The notes under the pieces were generated by a model. The model searched no databases. It was not told the DNA's origin and saw only the letters and a list, made by a program, of their open reading frames with translations. A stretch of 64,000 nt of DNA, taken from positions 62,001 to 126,000 of the forward strand of contig SCQL01000019.1 of the NCBI GenBank assembly GCA_004299235.1, read 5' to 3'. Source of the DNA: a bacterium. Its GTDB lineage: Bacteria; Chloroflexota; Dormibacteria; Dormibacterales; Dormibacteraceae. Of the stretch, positions 51,376-61,448 are shown in pieces; positions within the stretch are counted from its first letter, which is position 1; each line of letters starts with the position of its first letter. A program made the position numbers and the translations under genes.

Positions 51376-52406
51376 GCGCGTCTCCGCAGGCGAAGGAGCG
51401 GAGGCGCAACAGCCAGAAGGCGGCGATCGTGCCGAACGGCAGGCTGCCGCGGCTGCCCAGGCCGGTGCGCCGGCTGCGGCGCCAGGCTCCGCTCTACGCC
51501 CTCCAGGGACTGGGCGAACTCTCGCTTCGCCTGCGCCGGCTGACCGGAAGGGATGTCATCGACCTCAACCGGGTCATGGAGTTCGTCCAGTTCGCGTACA
51601 GGCAGCGCGAGCTCGCGAAGCGCGGCCCGAACTATGAGGTCGACGATTTCGGATTCGATGCCGAGTGGACCGAGTCGTTCCTGTCGGTGTTCATGGTCAT
51701 GTACCGCGACTACTGGCGGGTCGAGACGACCGGCGTCGAGCACGTGCCGGCCACCGGCCGCGCCCTCCTGGTTGCCAACCACGCAGGCGTGCTGCCGTGG
51801 GACGGAACGATGATCAAGACCGCGGTTTTCGCCGAGCACCCGCAGCCGCGCCACGTGCGCGCCCTCGTCGCCAGCCTCTTCATGGGCATGCCGGTTCTGA
51901 GCTGGTTCCTGCGCCGCACGGGGCAGACGGTGGGGCACCCTGACGACACACGCCGCCTGCTCGAGCGCGACGAGCTGGTCCTCGTCTTCCCCGAAGGGGT
52001 CAAGGGCACCGGCAAGCGATTCAAGGACCGCTACCGCCTGCGGCGCTTCGGCCGTGGGGGTTTCGTGGCGACGGCGATCCGAGCCGGGGCGCCGATCATC
52101 CCCGTCTCGGTCGTCGGCTCCGAGGAGATCTACCCGATGATCGCCGATCTCGCGCCGGTCGCCAGGTTCTTCGGCCTGCCCTACTTCCCGGTGACGCCGT
52201 TCTGGCCGTGGCTCGGTCCGCTGGGCATGATCCCCCTGCCCAGCAAGTGGCGCATCCAGTTCCACGCCCCGATCCATGTCGAGGCGAATCCGCCGGAAGC
52301 GGCGGACGACCAGAGCCTGGTGATGGGGCTCGCGGATGAGGTGCGCGAAACCATCCAGCGGGGCATCTACGACAACTTGAAAAAACGCCGGGGCGTCTTC
52401 GTCTGA
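51372..52406 (+). CDS. 1-acyl-sn-glycerol-3-phosphate acyltransferase family (PlsC-like)
   Basis: A 344-residue lysophospholipid-type acyltransferase. The catalytic NHxxxxD motif is LVANHAGVLPWDGTMI, and the second block is VLVFPEGVKGTGKRF (FPEGxxS/G variant); RAGAPIIPVSVVGSEEI is the third. The N-terminal 70 residues are basic and partly hydrophobic (membrane associating). It overlaps the preceding SDR gene by four bases (ATGA). It would esterify a lipid precursor, with the SDR as a possible partner. Confidence 0.88.
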   Translation: MSASPQAKERRRNSQKAAIVPNGRLPRLPRPVRRLRRQAPLYALQGLGELSLRLRRLTGRDVIDLNRVMEFVQFAYRQRELAKRGPNYEVDDFGFDAEWTESFLSVFMVMYRDYWRVETTGVEHVPATGRALLVANHAGVLPWDGTMIKTAVFAEHPQPRHVRALVASLFMGMPVLSWFLRRTGQTVGHPDDTRRLLERDELVLVFPEGVKGTGKRFKDRYRLRRFGRGGFVATAIRAGAPIIPVSVVGSEEIYPMIADLAPVARFFGLPYFPVTPFWPWLGPLGMIPLPSKWRIQFHAPIHVEANPPEAADDQSLVMGLADEVRETIQRGIYDNLKKRRGVFV

Positions 52407-52463
52407 GCACACCAGGGGTGATGGTTGAACCCGGCCGTCCCGGCCGCGCCGCTCGTCGAAGAC

Positions 52464-52886
52464 CTAGGTCGTCAGCCGGAGCGGGGCCTTTTCATCCGGT
52501 TGCTCGACGATGTCCAGTGCGGTCGCCTGGCTGATCCAGTACTGCACGTCGGAGATGCGCGGTGCGCCCGCGAGGCCGACCGCGTCTGTGATCTTGGCAT
52601 GCAGCTGAGTCGCGTCCTGGGCGCGCAGGTCTCGCATCGAATTGATTCCGAGGCGGCGGACGATCGGCAGAAACCGCTCCATCCCGGAGATCTCGAGCAG
52701 CGTGCATTGGTGGGCGAACTCCAGCAACCGGTCGGTGCTGATCCCGGTCCTCCTGGACAGGCGCTCACGGTCGATGGCGAGTGATGTGCGGTGCAGGAGC
52801 TGGTTGGTGTGCTGGACGCCGCGCGCCCGCAGACGGCGGACGTCGTCATCAGCAATCCCTCGCAGGTACTCGAGTGTTCGATACAT
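52464..52886 (-). CDS. DUF4332-like helix-hairpin-helix protein
   Basis: A protein of 140 residues. The pattern LEYLRGIADDDVRRLRARGV, then LSRRTGISTDRLLEFAHQCT, LLEISGMERFLPIVRRLGIN and ISDVQYWISQA follows the DUF4332 layout (helix-hairpin-helix with a G-I-S-xxxLL and a trailing W(I/V)xxA). Members are thought to be DNA-binding-like helical proteins, function unknown. ATG 52886 is preferred to a GTG eight codons upstream. It is divergent from the guaB3 gene. Confidence 0.7.
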   Translation of the reverse strand: MYRTLEYLRGIADDDVRRLRARGVQHTNQLLHRTSLAIDRERLSRRTGISTDRLLEFAHQCTLLEISGMERFLPIVRRLGINSMRDLRAQDATQLHAKITDAVGLAGAPRISDVQYWISQATALDIVEQPDEKAPLRLTT

Positions 52887-52928
52887 TCGGTAAAAGGATA
52901 TGCGGCTCACGGCCGCACCGCCTTCCCC

Positions 52929-52934
52929 TATAAT
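52929..52934 (+). promoter_or_regulatory. Putative -10 box (TATAAT) upstream of guaB3
   Basis: A perfect TATAAT in an AT-poor region, about 35 bases before the inferred start of guaB3. No convincing -35 element is seen at 16-18 bases upstream. It implies a leader of about 30 bases starting near 52941, followed by a GGAG at 52956-52959. Confidence 0.5.
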
Positions 52935-52969
52935 CGGCCAACCCCCGCCACCACTGGAGTAAACACACC

Positions 52970-54184
52970 CTGAATCAGACCCGACTCGAAGCCCGCGGAG
53001 CGGTTCCCGGGGAGCAGTCTGGCCTCGAGATAGGGATCGGCCGGAGAGCGCGCCGCGCCTACGGTTTCGACGAGGTCGCGCTGGTCCCCGGCGGCGTCAC
53101 GCTCAATCCCGAAGAGGTCGACATCTCCTTTTCGATGGGCGATCGCTTCAAGCTGCCGATCCCGATCTGGGGCTCTGCGATGGACGGCGTCGTCGACGTC
53201 GACTTCGCCATCGCGATGGGCGGGCTGGGCGGAGTTGCCGTCCTCAACCTCGACGGCGTGCACACGCGGTACGAGGATTCGGCGCCGATCATCAAGAGGA
53301 TTGCCGAAGCCGACAAGTCACACGTCAACGCCGTGCTCAAAGAGGTTTATCGCGAGCCGGTCCAGCCCAGACTGATCGCCGAGCGCATCAAGGCGATCAA
53401 GGCGGCGGGCGTCCCCTGCGCCGTGTCGACGATCCCCGCGCGAGCCGGGGAGCGGGCCGACGTGGTGCAGAAGGCCGGCGCCGACGTGCTTCTCGTCCAG
53501 GGGACGGTGCTCACCGCACGCCACTCGTCGAAGTCTTACCACCAGCTGTCGTTCGAAGAGCTGGTGCGTGCGTGCGACATCCCCGTCGTCGTCGGCAACT
53601 GCGTCCACTACGAAACCGCGCTCGAGCTGATGGAGACCGGAATCGCCGGCATCCTGGTCGGCGTCGGCCCGGGGGCGGCGTGCACGACCCGCGGCGTCCT
53701 CGGCGTCGGCGTGCCGCAGGTGACCGCCACGGCCGATGTCGCCGCCGCCCGTGACGAGCACATGCGCCGCGGTGGCGTGCGGGTCGCGGTCATCACGGAC
53801 GGCGGCATGCGCATCGGCGCGGACGTCTGCAAGGCATTCGCCTCGGGCGCCGACGCCGTGATGATCGGCACTCCGCTCGCCGGCGCCGAGGAGTCCGCGT
53901 CGAAGGGCTTCAACTGGGGCATGGCGACGCCCGACCCCAACCTGCCGCGCGGCACACGGATCCACGTCGGCACCAGGGCGACGCTCCAGGAGATCCTCCT
54001 CGGCCCGGCGCGCGTGGACGACGGCACTCAGAACTTCGCCGGCGCGCTGCGCTCCGCCCTGGGCGTGTGCGGCGCCCACGACATCGCCGAGTTCCAGCAC
54101 GTGGAGCTGGTCATCGCGCCCGCGATCACCTCCGAAGGCAAGGTCTTCCAGCAAGCCCAGCATGTCGGCATGGGGAAGGGCTGA
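52970..54184 (+). CDS. GuaB3 family IMP-dehydrogenase-related protein
   Basis: About 405 residues. GRRARRAYGFDEVALVPGG, then WGSAMDGVVDVDFAIAMGGL and VLNLDGVHTRYEDSAPI are typical of GuaB3, and the catalytic-cysteine loop is GPGAACTTRGVLGVGVPQV. GuaB3 lacks the CBS pair of true GuaB; cyanobacterial GuaB3 has been described as having GMP reductase activity (recollection). The conserved N-terminus extends upstream of the first canonical start (ATG 53135) with no ATG/GTG/TTG. CTG 52970, with GGAG ten bases before it, is the best candidate. It heads the purine cluster. Confidence 0.88.
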   Translation: MNQTRLEARGAVPGEQSGLEIGIGRRARRAYGFDEVALVPGGVTLNPEEVDISFSMGDRFKLPIPIWGSAMDGVVDVDFAIAMGGLGGVAVLNLDGVHTRYEDSAPIIKRIAEADKSHVNAVLKEVYREPVQPRLIAERIKAIKAAGVPCAVSTIPARAGERADVVQKAGADVLLVQGTVLTARHSSKSYHQLSFEELVRACDIPVVVGNCVHYETALELMETGIAGILVGVGPGAACTTRGVLGVGVPQVTATADVAAARDEHMRRGGVRVAVITDGGMRIGADVCKAFASGADAVMIGTPLAGAEESASKGFNWGMATPDPNLPRGTRIHVGTRATLQEILLGPARVDDGTQNFAGALRSALGVCGAHDIAEFQHVELVIAPAITSEGKVFQQAQHVGMGKG

Positions 54185-54262
54185 GCTGAGGCGCGCAGGG
54201 CGGCAGGAGCAGCCCGATTGAACCCCAGGACCGCCACCGCCGCCGGGCCCCCCAACCAGACC

Positions 54263-55837
<1,575 letters not shown>

Positions 55838-55866
55838 AGCTCCCGTCGTGATCCAATAACCCGCCG

Positions 55867-57141
55867 GTGAAGGTCCTGGTCGTCGGCTCGGGCGCGCGCG
55901 AGCACGTGCTCGTCTGGAAGTGCATGCAGTCGGACCTCGTGGAGCGGGTCTACTGCGCGCCCGGCAACGGCGGCACCGGGGGCATGGCGCTCAACGTCCC
56001 GATCGGGGCCGCCGATGTGGTTCGACTCGTCGATTTCGCCAAGCGCGAACGTGTCGGCCTAGTGATCCTGGGGCCGGAGGCGGCGGTGGATGCGGGGGTG
56101 GGCGATGCCCTGCGCGGCGCGGGGTTCAACGTCTTCGGTCCCAATCGCGGCGCGGGGCGTATCGAGTCGAGCAAGTCGTTCGCCAAGGCGCTGATGAGGC
56201 GAGCGGGCATCGCGACCGCGGACTTCGAGGTGTTCACCCAGCCCGCGCCGGCCAAGGCCTGGGCGCGGGAGCGCGGCGGCCGTGTCGCGGTCAAGGCCGA
56301 CGGCCTGGCGCGGGGTAAGGGCGTCATCGTGTGCTCTGGCGTCGACGAGTCGGACGCCGCCATCAGCGCCATGCTCGTCGAGAGCCGCTTCGGCCGCAGC
56401 GGGGCTACGATCGTGGTCGAGGAGCGCCTGGAGGGTCCGGAGCTGTCGGTGCTCGGGGTGACCGACGGCAGGGCGGTCGTCGCCCTGGCCCCGGCGCGTG
56501 ACTTCAAGCGCGCGTACGACGGCGATCGTGGGCCGAACACCGGCGGCATGGGCGCCTACTCGCCACCGCAAGCGGTGGATGACGCGCTGGTGCAGGAGGT
56601 CGTCGACACCGTCCTCGTCCCCGCCGTCAGAGAGCTGGCGAGCACAGGTGACGAGTTCTGCGGCGTCCTGTACGCCGGTGTGATGCTGACGAGCGCGGGC
56701 ATCCGAACGCTCGAGTTCAACGCGCGCTTCGGCGATCCCGAGGCACAGGTGGTGCTGCCGCGGCTGGGCACCGATTTCGTGGCGCTCGCGCTGGCCGCGG
56801 CCAAGGGGACGCTGGCCGGCTTCCCAGACCTGCTTTGGAGTCCGCACGCCTGCGTCGGCGTGGTCGTGGCGTCAGCGAACTACCCCGATGACGCGGCGAT
56901 GAAGACAGGCTTTCAGATCCGCGGCCTGGCCGAGATGCCGCGCGGCGTGTTGATCTTCCACGCTGGCACGCGGTTCGAGCCAGGCCAGGGCCTGGTGACC
57001 GATGGCGGGCGGGTGGTGACCTCGGTCGCGCTGGGCGAAACCGTCGCCGAAGCTCGGGACAAGGCGCTGGCCGGGGCTCGGCAGGTACGATTCCAGGGGG
57101 CGTTCTTTCGCTCAGATATCGCTGAGGAGGCGGTTCATTGA
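55867..57141 (+). CDS. purD: Phosphoribosylamine--glycine ligase
   Basis: A 424-residue ATP-grasp enzyme of purine synthesis making GAR. The start [17 protein letters not shown], the segment [41 protein letters not shown] and [18 protein letters not shown] are standard. The GTG start is 55867. The stop overlaps the purE start by TTGA, so it is co-translated with purE. Confidence 0.95.
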   Translation: MKVLVVGSGAREHVLVWKCMQSDLVERVYCAPGNGGTGGMALNVPIGAADVVRLVDFAKRERVGLVILGPEAAVDAGVGDALRGAGFNVFGPNRGAGRIESSKSFAKALMRRAGIATADFEVFTQPAPAKAWARERGGRVAVKADGLARGKGVIVCSGVDESDAAISAMLVESRFGRSGATIVVEERLEGPELSVLGVTDGRAVVALAPARDFKRAYDGDRGPNTGGMGAYSPPQAVDDALVQEVVDTVLVPAVRELASTGDEFCGVLYAGVMLTSAGIRTLEFNARFGDPEAQVVLPRLGTDFVALALAAAKGTLAGFPDLLWSPHACVGVVVASANYPDDAAMKTGFQIRGLAEMPRGVLIFHAGTRFEPGQGLVTDGGRVVTSVALGETVAEARDKALAGARQVRFQGAFFRSDIAEEAVH

Positions 57142-57602
57142 GTCCAGTCGTCGGCGTCATCCTCGGCTCCAAATCCGATCTGCCGCTGATGGAGTCGTGC
57201 GTCAAAGTGCTCCAGGACCTCGGCATCGAGCACGAGATCAAGATCTGCTCGGCCCACCGCAACCCGCGTGGGGTGATGGAGTGGGCCTCGTCCGCGCGCG
57301 AGCGCGGCCTCAAGGTCGTCATCGCCGCCGCCGGCGGAGCCGCCCACCTCCCCGGCGTCGTCGCCGCCTGGACCGACCTGCCGGTGATCGGGGTGCCGGT
57401 GCCCACGCAGCACCTGGGCGGCGTCGATTCCCTCTACTCGATCGTGCAGATGCCGTCGGGCATTCCTGTCGCCACGGTCGCCATCGGCGAGGCGGGCGCG
57501 AAGAACGCCGGCTGGCTGGCCGCGCGCATCATCGGGCTCGGCGATCGCGAGGTTGAGCGCCGTCACGCCGACCGGCGCGCGGCGCTGGCAGGACCAGGGT
57601 GA
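57138..57602 (+). CDS. purE: N5-carboxyaminoimidazole ribonucleotide mutase (PurE)
   Basis: A 154-residue class I Pur[11 protein letters not shown] (phosphate loop), [11 protein letters not shown] and [16 protein letters not shown] are the conserved blocks. It rearranges N5-CAIR to CAIR, a step needing PurK, which is not in the window. The TTG start lies in purD's last codons. Its TGA shares one base with the ATG of the pyruvate-carboxylase-type gene (TGATG), a link from purine to central metabolism by overlapping genes. Confidence 0.93.
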   Translation: MSPVVGVILGSKSDLPLMESCVKVLQDLGIEHEIKICSAHRNPRGVMEWASSARERGLKVVIAAAGGAAHLPGVVAAWTDLPVIGVPVPTQHLGGVDSLYSIVQMPSGIPVATVAIGEAGAKNAGWLAARIIGLGDREVERRHADRRAALAGPG

Positions 57603-59437
57603 TGGCGAAAAAGGCCGCTCGCGTCCGGCTGGTCGATACGACCTTCCGCGACGCGCAGCAATCGCTGCTCGGCGGGCATCTGCTGGGCGAGGAGATCATC
57701 CCCGTCGCCGCGAAGATGGACGCCATCGGTTTCGCGGCCATGGAGGCGTTCGGCGGCGCGACCTTCGAGACCAAGCTCAGCCGGCGCGAGGATCCCTGGG
57801 ACTTCCTGCGCAAGCTCCGGAAGGTGACTCCCAACACGCCGATACAGGCGCTGATTCGCGGTCAAAACCTCGTCGCCAACCGCAACTTCGCCGACGACGT
57901 GGTCGAGCTCTTCATCAAGCACGCCGCCAAGTGCGGCGTCGACGTCTTCCGAGTCTTCGACCCCCTCAACGACCTGCGCAACATGGAGTCGACGATCGCG
58001 GCGGCGCTCAAGGCCAAGAAGAAGGTGCAGGGGGCGCTGAGCTACGCGGTCTCCCCCGCCCACAACCTCGAGCTGTGGTGCTCGCTCGCCAAAGGGCTGG
58101 TCAACATGGGCTGCCACGAGGTCGTGATCAAGGACACTTCTGGCCTGCTCAGCCCGCAGGCGACATGGGAGCTGGTCACCGCCCTCAAGCAAACGGTCAA
58201 GGTGCCGATCGACGTGCACTCGCACTGCTCGAGCGGCATGGCGCCGATGGCCTACATGGCCGCCGTCGAAGCTGGGGCGGAGGTCCTCGACGTCGCCATC
58301 TCGCCGCTCGCCTGGGGCACGTCGCAGCCGGCGGCGGAAAGTGTGGTCGCCGCCCTCGCCGGCGGCGAGTACGACACCGGCTTGGACCTCGACCGGATGT
58401 GGGAGGTGCAGCACGAGGTGGAGGAGCTCAAGCGCAAGCACATCGAGCACCTGAGCCCGGTGGCCGACCGCGTCGACGCGAGCATCCTCCGCTACCAGAT
58501 GCCCGGCCTGATGCTCGAGGACATCTTCCACCAGCTCGCCGCCCACAATGCGGCGGACCGGACCGCGGCGGTGCTGGAGGAGGCCAACCTCGTGCGTCGG
58601 GAGCTCGGCTATCCGCCTCTGGTGGCGCCGATCCGGCAGATGATCGCCGCGCAGGCCGTCTACAACGTGATCGGCGGCGACCGCTACGCGACCGTCACGC
58701 AGGAGCTGAAGGATTACCTGCAGGGCCTGTACGGCCGTCCGCCCGTGCCCGCGGACCACGAGCTGCGACGGCTGGTCCTCGGTCGCGAGGAGCCGATCAC
58801 GATCCGGCCGGCCGACCTGCTCGAACCCCAGGTCGAGCGAGCGCGCCAGCAGGTGAGAAAGGCCGGCTTCGAAGCCAGCGACGACGCGGTCCTCATCCAT
58901 CTGATGTTTCCGAATCTCGCACCGGACCTCATGCGCGGCCCAGAGCCGAAGGCCGGCGCCGGACGCACGCGGGGCGCGAACTCCAACGAGAAGCCGCAGC
59001 CCGCCCTGCCGGCGGCGGTGAGCGCCGCCGCGCCGGCCGATCCACCGGCCGCGCCCGCGGCCGATCCGCCCGACCCGCCGGCGCCGGCCGCCGCCGAGTT
59101 CGAGGTCGAAGTCGAAGGCGAGGTGTTCAAGGTGCGTGTCACCGGCGCGGGCATGATGGTCGTGCCGTCAGGGGGCGGAGGAGCCGCACCGAGCGTATCC
59201 ACGGCGGCGGCGCCAAAGGCCGGCGAGGGCACGGTGATCGCCCCGATGCAGGGGCTCATCGTCAAGCTCCCGGTCAAGGTCGGGGATGACGTCAAGCTGG
59301 GCGAAATCGTCGCGGTGCTCGAGGCAATGAAGATGCAGAACGACATCGTCACCACCGTCGCCGGTCGCGTCGCCCAGGTCTACGTCAAGGAAGGCGAGGT
59401 GGTCAGCCCCAACCAACCGTTGCTGGCGATCGGATGA
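57602..59437 (+). CDS. pycB: Pyruvate/oxaloacetate carboxylase carboxyltransferase subunit with biotinyl domain
   Basis: A 611-residue protein: carboxyltransferase TIM-barrel (starts VRLVDTTFRDAQQSLLGGHL; metal ligands include the VHSHCSSGMAP region and the VVIKDTSG Lys/Asp motif), then an Ala/Pro-rich linker (about 460-510) and a C-terminal biotinyl domain with AVLEAMKMQNDI (biotin-lysine). With the next gene this forms a two-subunit pyruvate carboxylase or an oxaloacetate decarboxylase-type unit; no membrane beta subunit is present, so carboxylase (anaplerotic) is favoured. ATG 57602 overlaps purE. Confidence 0.9.
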   Translation: MAKKAARVRLVDTTFRDAQQSLLGGHLLGEEIIPVAAKMDAIGFAAMEAFGGATFETKLSRREDPWDFLRKLRKVTPNTPIQALIRGQNLVANRNFADDVVELFIKHAAKCGVDVFRVFDPLNDLRNMESTIAAALKAKKKVQGALSYAVSPAHNLELWCSLAKGLVNMGCHEVVIKDTSGLLSPQATWELVTALKQTVKVPIDVHSHCSSGMAPMAYMAAVEAGAEVLDVAISPLAWGTSQPAAESVVAALAGGEYDTGLDLDRMWEVQHEVEELKRKHIEHLSPVADRVDASILRYQMPGLMLEDIFHQLAAHNAADRTAAVLEEANLVRRELGYPPLVAPIRQMIAAQAVYNVIGGDRYATVTQELKDYLQGLYGRPPVPADHELRRLVLGREEPITIRPADLLEPQVERARQQVRKAGFEASDDAVLIHLMFPNLAPDLMRGPEPKAGAGRTRGANSNEKPQPALPAAVSAAAPADPPAAPAADPPDPPAPAAAEFEVEVEGEVFKVRVTGAGMMVVPSGGGGAAPSVSTAAAPKAGEGTVIAPMQGLIVKLPVKVGDDVKLGEIVAVLEAMKMQNDIVTTVAGRVAQVYVKEGEVVSPNQPLLAIG

Positions 59438-60888
59438 GGCGCAGGCTCTTCAAGAAGATCCTCATCGCGAATCGGGGCGAGATCGCCATTCGCGTCATGC
59501 GCGCGTGCCGGGAGCTCGGCATCGCCACGGCGGCCGTCTACTCCGACGCCGACCGCAACGCCATCCACGTGCGCTACGCGGACGAGGCGCATCACATCGG
59601 TGGAGCGCCGCCGAGCGAGTCGTACCTGCAGCTCGATCGCATCGTCAAGGTCGCGCGCGACTGCGGCGCCGAAGCCATCCACCCCGGATACGGATTTCTT
59701 TCTGAGAAGCCGGCCTTTCCTGAAGCCTGCGTGGCGGCGGGGATCCGTTTCATCGGGCCGCCCGCGTCGGCGATGCGCGCGCTCGGTTCCAAGCTCGCCG
59801 CGCGGCAGCTCGCCATCGAGCATGGCGTGCCGGTGACCCCTGGGAGCGGCGCGGTCGATCCCGCGGGAGCCCTGGCCGCGGCGCGGAAGATCGGCTTTCC
59901 GGTCATGGTCAAGCCGTCCGGCGGTGGAGGCGGCATCGGCATGAAGGTCGTGGAGTCCGAGGACGAGCTGGTCCCGGCCGTCGAGAGCTGCGCCCAGGCC
60001 GCGCGCTCGGCATTCGGCGATCCGACCGTCTACATCGAGCGCTACGTGCGCAAACCCCGGCACGTCGAGATTCAGGTCCTCTGCGACAGCCATGGGAATG
60101 CCGTCCACCTGGGCGAGCGTGAATGCTCCATCCAGCGCCGCCATCAAAAGATCATGGAGGAGACTCCATCCCCGGCGGTGACCGCCGAGATCCGAGCGGC
60201 GATGGGCGCGGCCGCGATCAAGGCCGCGACCGCGGCGGGCTATGTCAATGCGGGCACGGTCGAATTCATCTTCAGTGAGGGCGAGTTCTATTTCCTGGAG
60301 GTCAACGCCCGGCTGCAGGTGGAGCATCCGATCACGGAGGCGGTGACCGGCATCGACCTGGTGAAAGAGCAGATACGCATCGCCGCCGGAATGGAGCTCG
60401 GCATGGCCCAGAAGGATGTCAGCTGGACCGGCCATGCGATTGAGATGCGAATCAACGCGGAGGACCCGGTGCGTAAGTTCCTGCCCAACCCCAAGCGCAT
60501 CTCGCGCTGGGTCGCGCCGGCCGGACCTGGGGTTCGCGTCGACTCGGGCTTCGGCCCGGGCTCAGACGTCCCCCCCCACTACGACTCGCTGATCGCCAAG
60601 CTCATCGTCCACGGCAGCGACCGGGCCGAGGCGATCGCGCGGGCGAGCCGCGCACTGCGGGAGTTCGTCGTCGCCGGTCCCGCCACCACGATCAGCTATC
60701 ACCGCGCGATCCTGGAGAACACGGATTTCCGCGCCGGCAACCTCAGCACGCGCTTCATCGAAGATCACCCCGAGCTGCTGGAGCAGGCCAAGGAGCTGGC
60801 CGGCGATTCATCGCCGTTCGATTACGGGGCTGATCCGCGTCACATCGCGGCCGCCGTGGCCGCAGTCGCGGCGGCGGTGCAGAGATAG
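59434..60888 (+). CDS. pycA: Biotin carboxylase subunit (ATP-dependent)
   Basis: A 484-residue ATP-grasp biotin carboxylase. KILIANRGEIAIRVMRACRE (N-terminal signature), ATP-grasp KPSGGGGGIGMKVV, and ERECSIQRRHQK are present, then FLEVNARLQVEHPITE and EMRINAEDP. It carboxylates the biotin carried on the previous gene product. The ATGA overlap with pycB at 59434 fits co-assembly. The C-terminus ends in an Ala/Val-rich segment after the B-C domain, a little longer than E. coli AccC. Confidence 0.92.
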   Translation: MRRRLFKKILIANRGEIAIRVMRACRELGIATAAVYSDADRNAIHVRYADEAHHIGGAPPSESYLQLDRIVKVARDCGAEAIHPGYGFLSEKPAFPEACVAAGIRFIGPPASAMRALGSKLAARQLAIEHGVPVTPGSGAVDPAGALAAARKIGFPVMVKPSGGGGGIGMKVVESEDELVPAVESCAQAARSAFGDPTVYIERYVRKPRHVEIQVLCDSHGNAVHLGERECSIQRRHQKIMEETPSPAVTAEIRAAMGAAAIKAATAAGYVNAGTVEFIFSEGEFYFLEVNARLQVEHPITEAVTGIDLVKEQIRIAAGMELGMAQKDVSWTGHAIEMRINAEDPVRKFLPNPKRISRWVAPAGPGVRVDSGFGPGSDVPPHYDSLIAKLIVHGSDRAEAIARASRALREFVVAGPATTISYHRAILENTDFRAGNLSTRFIEDHPELLEQAKELAGDSSPFDYGADPRHIAAAVAAVAAAVQR

Positions 60889-60941
60889 CTCCGCTCGCGC
60901 ATCCCCAAAGCGGCCGGCCGTTTGCAGTCACCGCCACCGCC

Positions 60942-61448
60942 GTGACCGGGCGCTCGGGCCCATTCGAGCTTCGCGACGACGAGATTCGCTTTCCCGACGG
61001 CGCCGAAGCTACCTACACGGTCCTCAGCAACCCGGACTCCGCCTTCATCGTTCCCTATTTCGACAACGGGGACACGATGCTGGTCCGGCAGTGGCGCCAC
61101 GCCTGGGACGAGTCGTCGTGGGAGGTGCCCGCGGGGACGTTTGAGGGGGCCGAGGAGCCGATGGCGTGCGCTCGACGGGAGCTGGCTGAGGAGACCGGCC
61201 TGGTGGCCGCCCGCTACAGGTCCCTCGGCGTCGTCCACGGGGCGGCGTTCCTGACCGGGCGCGCGCACATGTTTTTGGCCGAAGCCCTCACCGAGTCGGA
61301 TCGCAATCCCGAAACCTACGAGCAGGACATGGAGATGCTTCGCCTGCCTTTCCGGGAGGCCTTCGAAGCCGCCCTCAACGGACGGATCGTTCACTCGGGC
61401 TCCGTGACGGCGCTCAGCCGCGCGGCGCGCGCACTGAAGCTGATCTAG
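60942..61448 (+). CDS. NUDIX hydrolase (ADP-ribose pyrophosphatase-like)
   Basis: A 168-residue NUDIX protein. The box G-x5-E-x7-REUxEExGU is seen as GTFEGAEEPMACARRELAEE followed by TGL, and the preceding MLVRQWRHAWDESSWEVPAG matches ADP-ribose pyrophosphatase-type enzymes. It hydrolyses a nucleoside diphosphate linked to another moiety. GTG 60942 follows the carboxylase gene by 53 bases, so it may be cotranscribed. Its 3' end overlaps the convergent gene by four bases. Confidence 0.88.
   Translation: MTGRSGPFELRDDEIRFPDGAEATYTVLSNPDSAFIVPYFDNGDTMLVRQWRHAWDESSWEVPAGTFEGAEEPMACARRELAEETGLVAARYRSLGVVHGAAFLTGRAHMFLAEALTESDRNPETYEQDMEMLRLPFREAFEAALNGRIVHSGSVTALSRAARALKLI

Noticed and set aside
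57563-58900. Minus-strand 445-codon frame opposite pycB
   Set aside because: No motifs and biased composition; pycB on the plus strand is unambiguous.
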